DNA of 64,000 bases, taken from the NCBI GenBank assembly GCA_022813625.1, contig JAKLMB010000003.1:806001-870000 (forward strand), given 5' to 3'. Under the pieces are notes generated by a model that did not search any database, had not been told where the DNA came from, and saw nothing but the letters and a program-made list of their open reading frames with translations. How positions within the stretch are numbered: the stretch's first letter is position 1; each line of letters begins with the position of its first letter. Position numbers and translations under genes: made by a program. This DNA comes from Aaosphaeria pasadenensis. Lineage: Eukaryota; Ascomycota; Dothideomycetes; Pleosporales. Below are positions 34,913-46,360 of the stretch, piece after piece.

Positions 34913-36459
34913 ACAAAGAACACAAGGACGAGTATGATTTATTTTTTCTTACGACGGATTGGATTGATGACTTCTATTTCATGATGGACGACGATGCTGT
35001 GTTTTTTCTCTCAAGGATTTGAATTATTTTTTGTTGGCGATTATGATGCTTATTTATTTGTATTTCTTGCTTTTTCGCGCGCTCTCAGCGGTTTCTTTTC
35101 TATTCCCACCACTGGGACACTTTTCCAATCAATATATACATCTTGCCACCAAAGGAGTTCTCTCTCATCCTTCTGGCTTCCCCACCAACTCTTCTACCTT
35201 TCTTGATTTGCTTTGCTTAACTCGCTTTGCCTCTTACCTCCTTATACATCATGCATGGCGAGGGCGTTGGGGAAAGCGGGAATAGGTGTGTTGATTCGAT
35301 TTGATTCGATTTGATCCATAGGTGGCGAGCCTCTCTTTTTTAAGGCGTCAAGTTATAAACCAAGAAGAATCAAGACAGTTGAAACGGCGGAAACAATCAT
35401 GTCGAGCGGATGTTATTGTTGTTATTTATGTAGAGATCAATTGGAACGGAGGTTCTACTGCCGCTACTACTTGCTTTTCCTATCATGCATGTGAGAGTGT
35501 CAAATGATACGATCTTCCCATCTGAACACAGTGAACAAAACCCTTTCTATGTCTCTACTTTCGTGTAGAAGAGAGTGAGAGAGTACATAGAGCTAGAGAG
35601 GACTCGACGGTCCAAGTCTCTGTTGAAAGGACAAACACCATTTTCTCTCGTCGCTCTCATGCAGTCTGTGAGCTGTGAGTTTTTGTTGTCTCGCATGGGA
35701 GAATAGGGACATGAAGATGGCAAGGGAGGGATAGGGGGGCTATCGTCATCTTCCGTTGTGCCCATTCGGTGGTTTTAGAAGGGAAGAAGATGATGGTTGA
35801 TGTATGTTTTTGTGTGTGTTTTCTCGTTACCTGTGGGGACAAGGAGAACGGCTATGGTGGCTCTAGTTTTCCTTTAGTTTCCCCTTGAGGGGAGAGTGGA
35901 GGGAACGGGGGAATGATAGTGAACTAGATAGATTGATGAGACATTCTCAGAAGAGTGAGAATGTTGTTCAGACAAGCAGTAAGTCACTTAATGAGAACGT
36001 AAGTCATTTAATATGAACGTCAAATCATTATTTACGTTCAGCAGAATTTCTTCATTTCTTCTTCATCCTCTTCTTCTTCGGCGAGAAAAGAAATCCTAAT
36101 GCTATCAAAACAAAAAAGGGTAGGCTTAAAACGAAGTATGGGAATGGATGATGGGAGGGTTCTTCGCCTTATAAAACGCCTTTGATTTCGCCGGCAAATG
36201 TGAGCATCGGTTGGGAACCAAGGGACTTCTGTCTGCCTGTTTCCCTTTCGTTTGTTGCCTTCGTGTCTCCGCCTCCTTGAGATGGCAGGGTGACTGACTG
36301 GGTCGGGGGAAGAGTAACAAAAGTCCTCCATTTTCCTATTACCGTGTCGCTGTTCATGCAAAGCCAGTCATGGTCCTTCGCCTGTTTTGAAACATATTTG
36401 TACGATTGTTGCACCCTCTATCTCTGACGGTGGCACAGTTCCTGCTTCATCCTGAGTTC
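34913..36459. other. Convergent spacer between the WG-motif gene and CK2 beta
   Basis: No coding or RNA gene recognised. The sequence is AT-rich with T-tracts just after the WG-gene stop, consistent with two 3' UTRs. Confidence 0.5.
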
Positions 36460-37729
36460 CTATTGCTGCCCACCGAGGCGTTGTTGGCCGAGGGCGTCCT
36501 GATGCTGCTGTTGGAGATGTCGTTGCACGACTGCCGCGGAAACGGTTCCTACGATCTGTGCGTGAAGCTCCTCAGAAATCTCTTCGTCCTCCTCTTCCTC
36601 ACTGTCTCCCTCTGCCTCCTCATCTTCATCCTCGAACCCCGTTTCGATCCTTGCTGCCTTCAACCGATCCTTCATACTTTCTCTTTGCTCGGCTTGCCAC
36701 CTGCTCAGCGCAGCACTGGCATGCATCTTAAATCCAAACACCCTGGGTTCGTACCGCCGTTGGCTCTTTGGGGGCAGCATCGCCGGGTAGACCTGGAAGA
36801 GGATGTTGTGGAATGAGGTACCGAAGTAGGCACCATCGATGGCAAAGTGTCGCGAGGATTTGGGGTTGTAGAGGTCTTCGCAGCGGGCGCAGTAGAGCTT
36901 CACGGCGCTCGCGTTGGCCACGTCGGACTGGCCCATGGGGAGGAGAGGTTGCGCTTCGCACATAACACGTGGGCACTTGCCGAAGTCGGATTTCTTAAAT
37001 TTCTCGAGCTATCATGACAGTGTGTTAGCGGTGTTCGAGAGTTGAAAGGGCGATAGCGTGACATACCATCTTTGCAAGACCTCTTGTCGTCACAATATAA
37101 CGGGCATGCACCAGTCCGTACAGGTGCCGTGCTGACTTCTCGATCTGATCCCGCATCTCATCATCGCAGTCGAAGTCGAATACGTCCGTCACAAGGTCCA
37201 GCGCATATTGGTAGTATGTAACTTCGGTATTTAGGCCCGTAAGATTGAACCGGTCGGTGAGGTACTCTTCGTCGATCTCGCAAAAGTATTCATTGCCGCG
37301 GGAGGATATGAACTGTAGTCATCTTATTAGTTATCGAAAGACCGCCTACCGTTGACGAGAAAACAAAGAAGCACTTGGTCAAGCATTCGAATTGAATGCC
37401 ACCATTTCTATTCGACAGACGATCGGCGACGAAACAGTTCGAGTTCATGATCGGGGTAGGACACGGCGTAGCGACGTGCTAGGCACTGCTGTCCTTGAAA
37501 GTGCATGATGGGCAGCAATGCGGCTCGGTCTCATGCAACAAGTGTCGCTCTTTGGGTTGAGAGGCGATACTCTGACTAACCATGCTGATATATTTGATCA
37601 TATTTGAAGTGTAGCCTCCGAGTTTCTGTAGAAAAGTGCGCTTGTGTTGCGAAGCAAAGTATGTGTACGTACCCAGTCCCGCCAGTAGCTCGTGTAATCG
37701 CTGTCTGTTTCGCTCGCAAAGTCGTCCAT
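36460..37729 (-). CDS. CKB1: Casein kinase 2 regulatory (beta) subunit
   Basis: CK2 beta dimerises through a zinc finger and tethers two catalytic alpha subunits. Complement exons 37729-37673 (19 aa), 37312-37067 and 37008-36460 give 282 aa with all junctions in phase 0. The N-terminus MDDFASETDSDYTSYWRDW carries the acidic start typical of the family. FISSRGNEYFCEIDEEYL follows, then the helical core (LYGLVHARYIVTTRGL). The zinc-binding cysteines are C113, C118 (CPRVMC) and C141, C144 (CARC), the same spacing as in human CK2 beta. The dimer segment ends with FGFKMH. The C-terminal tail is extended, very acidic and then Gln-rich, as in filamentous fungi. Intron 1 is 360 nt, several times longer than most introns here. 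No alternative family fits. Confidence 0.94.
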
Positions 37730-38622
37730 GGTGGGCTTCGATTGCGATTGCCTTTTCTCTCGAGGGGAAGCAGAAAATGAAGGTATATATGCGTGTAGGA
37801 ATGATCCGATTGTAGGTGGGCAGGTGCCCGCTGTTGTGTAATGTACGAGGACAATACAAACAAACTGATAAGTTAACCGCGGCGGGTGAATGAGAAGGTG
37901 GGGGTTCGCTTTCGCCGACATGATGATCCGGAACCGAGTCCTGTATCAAAGTGGCTATTCCCGTTCGGTACTAGCGAATATGGAGCTGTACAACGTCAAT
38001 GATCTTCGAACTCATACTGTTCCTTTTCTGTACCTAAAGATTCGGAATTTTCTGGGCAATCAAGGAAACAAGAGGCCGTTTCGTTGCTGCTGAATGTCAG
38101 CTTTTGGTCACCAAAATGGGTCTAAGATTACTCAATACAAATGAATACACAAGTATCGATTGCTACATGTGTCAATGCTACAAAAGACCGCCCAGGTACT
38201 TAGGTACTTGAGAACATAAATCCACAATCCTCGAGAACAACTCGTTGATTCATAAGAATTATGTTGAAGCGGTTAGTCGAAGAGAGGATTGGACGTATAT
38301 GCATGCCTCCGTTGATGTGACCGAACAGCAAGCACGAAAGAGTAGGAGATGAGGGACAGCCAAACGGGCATTCTTGAAAGTAATTCTATAATAGGACGCT
38401 CCTACCACGACGTAACCTTCATAGACATGAAAGCATAGTTAATTATGTAAACAGAACTGGCAATTAAGAACACTATAATATTGTAAGATGCAAGAAGATG
38501 TATCCCTTATCCGGCTTTCTCGGCCGGCCTACAATGATGCAATGTCTTTTAAAAGAGGCCAGAGCAATGCTTTCATGTTAAGAGATTCGAGATCCACTCA
38601 CACCATGACATTCCTATCTGGC
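37730..38622. other. Spacer: CK2 beta promoter and 3' flank of the DHODH-like gene
   Basis: About 890 bp without a recognisable gene; AT-rich, with no repeat or RNA signature that I can see. Confidence 0.45.
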
Positions 38623-39711
38623 CTAATGACCACCTTTCTGCAACGCTTCGCCAATCTCCTCGAAAACACGAACACCTTTCCTTCCCAAAGCCGTCCCAAC
38701 ACCAACCGCCGCTGCACCGACAGCGCGCATCCTCTGATACCCATTAACGTCTTCCACCCCACCAATACCAATGATCTGAATATGTTCTAGCTCAGAGTAC
38801 TGGAACAACAGTCCTTTGATCGTATACACATTCCCGAGTGCAAGCGGATGCAATGGCGCGCCAGCGAGTCCGCCGATTCCGGTTCCTGTGGCAGAATTCA
38901 GAGTGTGGTGGAAGACTTCCCGATCCTTTGATCCTCCTGGAGATTGGGCCGATTCGATGGTAGGTGTGAGCAACAAAGATGATCCCAAAGTGTTTGTGGC
39001 CGTGATGAATGAAATTGGACATGGTAGATTCTGTGGCTCAAGTTTTGCAGACGAACGCAATGCTTCGATCATGTTCTTGAATTGATCGTGGTATGTGTAG
39101 GGAGGGGTTTTGATTCCAATAGGCACGTGGATTTTATGATGCTCGGATTGTGCAGTGGAGCCCAGCTGCTTCCCAACTTCGATTTTGAGTGCTGAAAGGT
39201 AGGAGAGGAGGGAAGCGGAATGGTATGCTGGTGGTGGTTTGTCCGGAATGTTGGGACATGAAAGATTGACCTCCATCGCCAGGACCATGCGGACATTGCG
39301 TTGGTGTGCGCTGATAAGCTGATAACACTCCACCACATCTTCTACACTACCTGTCACGGATACAATGAATGGCTTATAGTGCTTCTCGTCGTTCAAGCGG
39401 TCAGAGATCGTTTTAATATATTCCAGGTACGTTCTTAATGGAGTAGGACTATACCCCAACGTGTTTAAGCTGCCGGTTTCGCCAGCCTGGCTGCTGCGAT
39501 CCTTATTTGGTGTTGTTGCCTCGTGGGTAGATGGATCGTAAAAAGCAAATTGGTGTATGGACTCATCGTTAGGGAAACCCTCAAGTAGCGAAGTGCGGGT
39601 CGTGACGGCTCCAGTGTGAGGGGATGCATAAAGCTCCTCGAGCTGTTCAAGCGTGGAACACCATGGGTTCGCAGAATTCAGGAGGGGCGGATGAATCACC
39701 AGTGACTTCAT
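38623..39711 (-). CDS. Class-1 dihydroorotate-dehydrogenase-like flavoenzyme
   Basis: Intronless 362-aa protein of the soluble class-1A DHODH fold, which in bacteria and yeast oxidises dihydroorotate with FMN and fumarate. It has no mitochondrial presequence or membrane helix, so it is probably cytosolic. The catalytic loop NLSCPN (N149, C152 as base, N154), the FMN lysine in GIKTPPY (K201) and the phosphate-binding glycines in IGIGGVED and VGVGTAL are all present. Compared with the Lactococcus class-1A enzyme, as I recall it, the active-site lysine in the ITKS segment is Arg39 here (TTRTS). The substrate loop NSMGLPN reads NTLGYSP (N83). The substrate may therefore differ from dihydroorotate, although relatives in other filamentous fungi may share these changes. 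It is divergent from a Zn2Cys6 regulator across 579 bp, which suggests joint control. Confidence 0.88.
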   Translation of the reverse strand: MKSLVIHPPLLNSANPWCSTLEQLEELYASPHTGAVTTRTSLLEGFPNDESIHQFAFYDPSTHEATTPNKDRSSQAGETGSLNTLGYSPTPLRTYLEYIKTISDRLNDEKHYKPFIVSVTGSVEDVVECYQLISAHQRNVRMVLAMEVNLSCPNIPDKPPPAYHSASLLSYLSALKIEVGKQLGSTAQSEHHKIHVPIGIKTPPYTYHDQFKNMIEALRSSAKLEPQNLPCPISFITATNTLGSSLLLTPTIESAQSPGGSKDREVFHHTLNSATGTGIGGLAGAPLHPLALGNVYTIKGLLFQYSELEHIQIIGIGGVEDVNGYQRMRAVGAAAVGVGTALGRKGVRVFEEIGEALQKGGH

Positions 39712-40290
39712 GATTCAAAGATGCCAATTGACGATGGAACAAAGTCGGGTGAATGCAATGTGATCTTGGTACCAGAAGAACAATAGATTCGTTATCTTGT
39801 CTGTTCAACGCTGATATCTCGGCCACTCGAGCAATCTCTGTGTAGCCAAATTTGAGAGAAGTGGTGACAGTGATTGTTATGATTTGAGATACTCCAAACA
39901 AGCAGGTGACCGTTTCTTGTAGTCAGAACGAATCTAGATAAGTTCATAGGTATGTTACAGTGATGATGTCGATAAAGTAGCTCGATGAGATGGAAAGGTG
40001 GGGTGATTTAGCGACAACTACGTTGATTGGCCGTTCGAGGTCATTAGTCCATGACTGTGCTTCCGACGCGCCAACTCTGAGTATCACAGTCGTTATGCCA
40101 TCATCTTGTGGCATGTATATCGTTCCGCTGCTTGTTTAGTTCTTCCACTCTGATAGGAATCCTAATACTGCATGTCTCAATCTTGTCTTTGACGATGACG
40201 AGTGCGCCTACCACTTAAGATGCAGAGCGCCATCATCTTTTCGGACGACGCGACTAATCTTACTCTCGAACAATAAAATCTTCGATCACA
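39712..40290. promoter_or_regulatory. Divergent promoter of the DHODH-like gene and the Zn2Cys6 regulator
   Basis: 579 bp with no coding region. Scattered CGG/CCG triplets, the half-sites of zinc-cluster proteins, occur (for example near 40031, 40063, 40129 and 40241), but I see no clean inverted or everted pair. Confidence 0.5.
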
Positions 40291-42015
40291 ATGACTGAAC
40301 ACGCTACGGCTTCTAAGAAGAGGAGAAGAGGAGGCGCCCGACGTAAAACAGGTAGTTGAGATGATCGCCCTATATATCTACATTGTCCGCTTATTCGGTG
40401 CTCAGGATGGTCTGAAAGACCCAGATCAACATTTTAGTCATAGCTGATGTTCTCATAGCAACACTTGCAAAGCTCGCCACGCTCGATGCGATGAGAAGAA
40501 ACCTATTTGCGGGAGCTGCGAGCGTCTTGGTATCCCTTGCGAACCCTCCAATTTTGTGCCTCCACCAGAATGGAATGTCTCTGTCGGTCCAAATGTTGGT
40601 CCTCCACAAACATCGGAACCGCAACTCCTACCCCTGAGTGAAATATCTACACCTTCTACTCTGGAAACCGGCAATCTTGCTGCCCCGACTTCCACCTGGG
40701 AAATTTTCAAAGCACAGTTCCCTTCGCTCAATGTCCCCGATGAAGAATCCCCGCCACTTCAGGACCTGTCAGACCCAAGTCTACTGACGCCTGCATATAC
40801 GATATCAAGTGGTCCCCTCCCCACACAGGTGAACCTCACAGACGAGACTGCTTTTCTACTACAGACTTATCTGCGTACGGTCGCCAGATGGATGGACATT
40901 ATGGATTTCCATAACACGTATCAACTAAGCATACCACGACTGACGCTCACGTCCCCACTTCTTTTCAACTGTATCTGCGCCTTCACCGCGAAACAGCTTT
41001 CACTGGCCAATTCTCGAAAGAATTGGTCATGGGACACGGTGGCTCGCGACTTTTACGGCCAATCGCTACGTCTGTTGATTTCAACACTGACCGGTTCTTC
41101 GAGCGAACACGCTTTGACCGCTACAATCCTACTTTCAAGCTATGAAATCCTTGCAGCTTTGGGCTCGGAATCACAGCGGCGGCACTTACTGGGCGCCACG
41201 ACATTGATAAAAGCCCACGGTATAACAGCTCAATCCCATGGAATTGATAGGGCAAACTTCTGGATCTACATCCGTCACGATATATGTGTCGCTTTGTCTA
41301 TCGAGAAGCCTATTTTACTACACCCCGATGATTGGAATGTCCGCTGGGAGGTAGGTGAGATGCGGGAAGATGTACTAGGTAATCAGGGCCAATGGATTCT
41401 AGGCCGTGTCGTTACACTGGTGTATGGAGAAGAAGGCCGTACAGAGGCGGGTAAAGAGAAGAGAGAGAATTTTCTGGTCGAGCTCGAGGAATGGCGTACC
41501 CGGCTTCCAGACGCATTCATTGGCATACCGTATGGCGAACCGGATGATGAGGGTCTCCGGAAGATTTATTTTACCGTCACAGCAGCTGGTACGTTGAAAA
41601 TCTTGTGATGACCGTGTTTGTTTATGCTGACCTTCTTTAGCTGCCGCGGCATTTTGGTATCATGTGACGCATATTTTGCTGTATGCAGAGCCGGTGCTCC
41701 AAGACCCGTCCTATATACCACATATTCAGGTCGAGGCAAGAAAGATAGCAAGTATTGCTGTATCAGAATTTCCTGATTCCCTTCGAGTGTTTTCCACTCA
41801 TGGTCTCTATTATGGTATGTTGATATTATTCTTCACGACTCCCGCCCACTAATGGTCGTTGCTAAACATCCAATACAGCGGCAAAACATATCGATGGCAT
41901 AGCACTTAAAGCTCGACTATGGAACATCCTTATTGATGTGGAGAACCAGCTAGGGTATCATACTCGAAGCATTGTGCAACGCCTGCAGAGGCTGGTCGAA
42001 GCTGGAAATAGTTGA
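40291..42015 (+). CDS. Zn2Cys6 fungal-specific transcription factor
   Basis: Exons 40291-40351, 40406-40409 (4 nt), 40459-41588, 41641-41814 and 41879-42015 give 501 aa with consistent phases. A basic start (KKRRRGGARRKTG) leads into the binuclear zinc cluster C-N-T-C-K-A-R-H-A-R-C ... C-G-S-C-E-R-L-G-I-P-C, spaced C-x2-C-x6-C-x6-C-x2-C-x6-C. The middle region (about residues 120-480) resembles the Fungal_trans_2 regulatory domain, with the typical YEILAALG and RHDICVALS segments. The first cysteine codon and its preceding glycine can only be made by including a 4-nt exon. No single-intron arrangement that I tested keeps the frame. It is divergent from the DHODH-like gene, which is its most likely target. 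Confidence 0.88.
40406..40409 (+). other. 4-nt micro-exon (GATG) of the Zn2Cys6 gene
   Basis: The upstream intron is 40352-40405 (GTAGTT..CTCAG, 54 nt) and the downstream intron is 40410-40458 (GTCTGA..CATAG, 49 nt, branch GCTGATG). Joining G|GA-TG|C yields Gly-Cys, giving RRKTGCNTCKARH, the zinc-cluster consensus. All usable donors in exon 1 leave phase 1, whereas exon 3 needs phase 2, so a 4-nt insertion is needed. Confidence 0.7.
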
Positions 42016-43936
42016 ATGGATTAAGTCTTGATTGAGTGGCCATTATGGGTCGTCGACATTTGTTTCTGCCATCGGGAATCTCAAATTACTGTCCATAATT
42101 GCTGTTATACGATACGCTGACCCTTAACTATATGAAGAAGTACTATATGAAGAAGTATAACCCTTCATTAATGTCTAAATATATCACTTCTTCACTGCAA
42201 ACTGCTGCACTGTCATAATGGAAAACGAGTCACAATCCGTACATTTTCAAGTTCAATTAAGGTAGGCGAAGCACAGTGGGGATAGAAAATCCTCAATGTG
42301 AAATTCCTAATGGAAAAGCACTCCGAAGGCTGTAACTAGTTACTGAGGTACTTTAGTCATGCCACCCGCTAATAAGAAACCAAGTCAAACTTTCAAAATT
42401 CCTGTTTCCGTATGACTTCCTAGGGAAACTAACCCCATACTGCTGTGGTGAGAAATGGCGAAGATTTGCAAGGTATTTTTGGAACGTGGGCAGGGGTTAA
42501 CGACCCGCACATCTGATCGGAGGATTTCCCTCGACCCAATGACACGGATCGACGTGTAGGGGCTCAGCACGCCGACCTACATCACCTCCACAACGTCAGA
42601 CCAGCCGTGTTCTTCATCACGACAATTGGTTCACGATGATCGCGCTGCCTTTGTGGTATCGTGATTATGTGCATGTCGAATGCCCACCTACCCACATAAT
42701 AATCGGGGGATAACCGCCCGATTGCGATTTTGGCCTCCAACGCCTCACCGCATCTTACAGCAGGGCAACGGCAACGACCAGCATCCCGAATCCGGCCCTG
42801 GTATTGGTATTGTAGTGCCCTTACCGTCATGAGTCGGGGAGAAATCTCGACTGACGAAATTCCCGCGCTACAAAACGAAATTGCAGAGGCTTGAATCTGG
42901 AAATTAGGCAGCACACAGCCTCGCGAACGGCGCGCTGGCCTTCGCTTCAGCTCATTTCCTGGAGGTTTTAGCGCAGGTGGCTCAGCGTCCATTTGCACCA
43001 GCATGTAAAGAGAAGTTTACGCGAAATATCCCGAGATCGAATTGGGAATGATTTCCCAAGGATCTCTTTCATCTCGTCAAAATCCTTGTCTGTTGACAAT
43101 ATACAGAAGTCGTTGGCTATAGCTTCTCAATATCATCGAGTTGTACGGTTGTACCAATGTTGTCCAAAGCATCGTCCCCCACGAAGGAGCTGAAGGCATA
43201 GGCATAACGAATTCAGCCACCCTTCTGTAAACAGCAAATGCAACAGGTGTGGCTACCACGCCGCTTCAAGATGCATGCCGACTGGTTCAAACTACATCCC
43301 GCCCTGCAGCAGTACGCTAGAGAGTACGATGTAAACTTCATCTCTATGCACTCCACTGAGTCTCTGCCACCGCCCCTCCATAGGCACCAATGTCTGTCCA
43401 TCCCCGAAGAGATTAGTCAAAATGACCTCTGTCACTGATCCTATCTCTTCCTATTCGTTCGTGCCCCACATGGCCGCAATTGCACGCTCATCATACGAGG
43501 AGGCTTGTGGGTTGAAACCCTGCTGTTAAGGCCCGTGGACCAAGCGCGCTTCAAAACCTCAGAATCAACCATATGGTTGGGCGCTGAGGCTGAGCTCTTT
43601 AACCAGAAACGGGGGGCCTTCTCTTGCACACACAACAAGTCATGTCCAATCCTGGTGCACAGTTGCTAAAATATGTTTCACTTTGTTCATCGGTATATAT
43701 CTTGTTTGTGCCCAGCCAGGCATCCATTTGTATGTCACTCATGCACCATACAGTTCCTTTTCCATAATTCGAGGACAGCAGGCTCGATGTGATTGAATCC
43801 TCTGAGCTATACCTGTATACACACCACTATCAACCCCATCGATTCCCTGGGTTCTTGCATCAGGCTACCTGCTGGCTCTTCTTTCCTGTTTTGGACCATA
43901 CTCTCGATTATTCAATAATTCCAACAAACGATCGCC
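42016..43936. other. 1.9-kb spacer
   Basis: No gene recognised. A 15-bp tandem duplication (ACTATATGAAGAAGT) is at 42127-42156. A 66-codon ATG frame at 43238-43438 has no recognisable features. Confidence 0.45.
42127..42156 (+). repeat. Two tandem copies of a 15-bp unit
   Basis: ACTATATGAAGAAGT occurs twice in direct succession, just 3' of the Zn2Cys6 gene. Confidence 0.85.
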
Positions 43937-44575
43937 ATGGCACCAACCAGCCTGATCTTTTCTCGCGATGAAAAACCCAAGGACAACTCGTGGAGTACTG
44001 CCGCAATTGTCTCCTTGTCGATTTTCACCTTCATCACTGTCTCGACCATCATTACCATCACTGCCTACTATCTCCACCGACGGGCCCAACATAAAAAGCT
44101 TCCACCAGAGATGAGACCTGTTTCCTACCATCCCTTCCGCACCCAATCTTCAGACAAGGCTGCCCTGTTGCAGAACGGTGCTCCATCTCCAGAGGAAGAT
44201 AAGAGCAGCATGTTCAGCCGAGACCGTGGTTCAAGCCTGTCACTCTATGTCGATTCCCAGCACCAGGACAGGCGCGCCAGTATGGAAACGATCAACCTCA
44301 TCCCGCTCCACGTCACACCTGCCGAGGAAGCTCGCGATCCGTTGTCTCAAAATGATAGTAATGGAAGTGGCGTTAGTGGAAGCAGCCGCTCTAGCAGGCG
44401 AACGAGCGATACATTGGGAGTGAGCACCATCTCTGTTCCCGAGGGCGCCGCGAGCGTAGGAGGCAGGCCCACGAGACCTAGGAGCACGAGTTCCACGAGC
44501 CAAAGATATTACGAAGTCACCGCCACGAATCCCTCACCACAAGTACCCAAGATCGTACATACCCCCTCCGAATGA
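43937..44575 (+). CDS. Small single-pass membrane protein of unknown function
   Basis: A 212-aa intronless frame from an ATG in good context (CGCCATGG). A short polar N-terminus is followed by one strong hydrophobic helix, about residues 22-46 (AAIVSLSIFTFITVSTIITI..YYL), then HRRAQHKK, a positively charged flank that suggests the C-terminal tail is cytosolic. The remaining 160 residues are Ser/Thr/Pro-rich and disordered, with many basic-Ser phosphorylation-type sites (RRASME, SRRTSD, RPRSTSSTS). No signal peptide beyond the anchor and no known domain. Similar short proteins are common and uncharacterised in filamentous fungi. Codon use and the clean frame make it a probable real gene, but no partner or pathway can be inferred. 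Confidence 0.7.
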   Translation: MAPTSLIFSRDEKPKDNSWSTAAIVSLSIFTFITVSTIITITAYYLHRRAQHKKLPPEMRPVSYHPFRTQSSDKAALLQNGAPSPEEDKSSMFSRDRGSSLSLYVDSQHQDRRASMETINLIPLHVTPAEEARDPLSQNDSNGSGVSGSSRSSRRTSDTLGVSTISVPEGAASVGGRPTRPRSTSSTSQRYYEVTATNPSPQVPKIVHTPSE

Positions 44576-46360
44576 TTGATGACATAAAAGGATAATCGCA
44601 TCCACACATTGGCAGCAGATGGTCTGCTCCAAGCATTTCCGATGGATGGAAGAAGAAGGGGAGAGCTTTTGGCATTTGTCTTTCGGTTACGGATCTTTGA
44701 TGCATATTTTCTTCACAAACTGCATGTCCGCTATAGCTGCAATTTGCACATTGGCTAGCATTTCTTTTCTCCTTCCTTACCTTTCTCTCGCTCATATGAG
44801 CATCTACTCTGTTCTTGCTTTTACCAATACCCAGATACCATTTTCCATGCAATACCTCCTGCGCCCACAAAACCTTAGCAGTCGAGAAGACCAATTTTAA
44901 AATCTCTTCAACAACACAATAAAATCAATCATAGTGAACCCTCGCCTCTCTCGTGCAAATTTGACTGAATCCCCCTTTCCCCTATGCAAAATAATTTCCA
45001 ATCCTACGTCACTGAGAGGATCGCAACCCCGGACCACCATCCCTCAAGGCCTCCCAAAACCGACACAGACAGTCCTCCACGGCGCCCCATCTAACCTCAA
45101 CTCAGCAACAAACCGCCCACGACCATTCAAAATCGCCTTAGAGAGTCCCTTATACATGCATGTGCGCTTATTGCCGTGCCCCCCCTCGGTGCCAGCAAAC
45201 GTGCCCCATAGGAATAGAAACAGCAATCCCGCCCCCAAACCCTACACAATACGTCCTGAGACAACACCAATGACAACGGTCCTTACAGTACTAAAACAGC
45301 CGTTTTGCTCCTACCTAGTACCTACCCTCATTCATGCACACGCACAGTGTCATAGCATAACAGCAGCCAGCGCACCTTCGCGATCCCTCCGCAGCCAACC
45401 AACCGACTGACTAATGAACCGGTGAGTTCGGATTCTCGTCTACGCTTCAGGCCCACTAGTTATCACATCACATCACCTTCGCCGTCGTTGTCGTGGTCGT
45501 TTCTTTGTTCCTTTTCAAATCCGCCTCGTACAATTAATTCATACGACAATGACATATGTACGTGCGTGCACTTTTCATCACCGTGCCTGATACACCCATA
45601 CATGTACACCATATGCAGTACAACCCTTCCAATATCTCCAATCCTTCCGACATCCCGGCCCGAAGCATAATCACCCATTCAACTCACATTCTCCCGATAT
45701 CCGACAGAAATTAAGCTTTCGGGACTAAACCATAATGCTGACCTCCGCCGGTGGGAAGTGGCTTGGATGCAACGATCGCGTTTTTGGAAGCGTCCAGACG
45801 GTGTGGGAGTGTCTTGGAGTTTGTGAGACACTGTCTACCTTCCTTAGGTTTGGCTTTATGCATAGCTAGTAGGATATAGTAGGTGGATGGAGTCTAGGTT
45901 TTGGATGGGGGTTCGTATTGTAGGCGTAAATGTAGCGTGGGATTTTGAATGGAGGTAGCACAGCCACGGGTGTGGGAACTGCACGCACTGCTTAGATGTA
46001 GTTGACTTACTGAGAGTGGGCTGTGGAGATGGTTCTTTGAAAATTGCACATTGGCGTTTTGGTTTGTTAGGCAGCATATGTGAGGTGATGGTTGTGCTAT
46101 TTTTGGGAGGAGATTTTGATATGTATTTGAGAGTTGATTTGTTTGAGGCTCTTATACCACTATTTTGTATATTAGCTATTTTGTAGTCTGAAGGCAACAA
46201 CTTATAGCTGTAGTTACTGCAAGAAAGTCATTACAGTGATGACTTGACATTTAACTAGAGTTGCCATCCTGAAAACGGTTGCTCATTTACATATCATGTT
46301 TGAATTTTCTACTCTAACGATCCCGTGGTCTCATGTCTATCAAATCTATATTCCCAACGA
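44576..46360. other. 1.8-kb convergent spacer
   Basis: No gene recognised between the membrane protein and the MDR oxidoreductase; C/A-rich plus strand from 44930 to 45680 with only short frames. Confidence 0.45.

Noticed and set aside
42582..43004. 140-codon minus-strand frame
   Set aside because: Its composition does not resemble the genes in the window, there is no recognisable motif, and no supporting promoter or splice signals were seen.
43238..43438. 66-codon ATG frame
   Set aside because: No domain, no splice partners and no recognisable family; could be chance.
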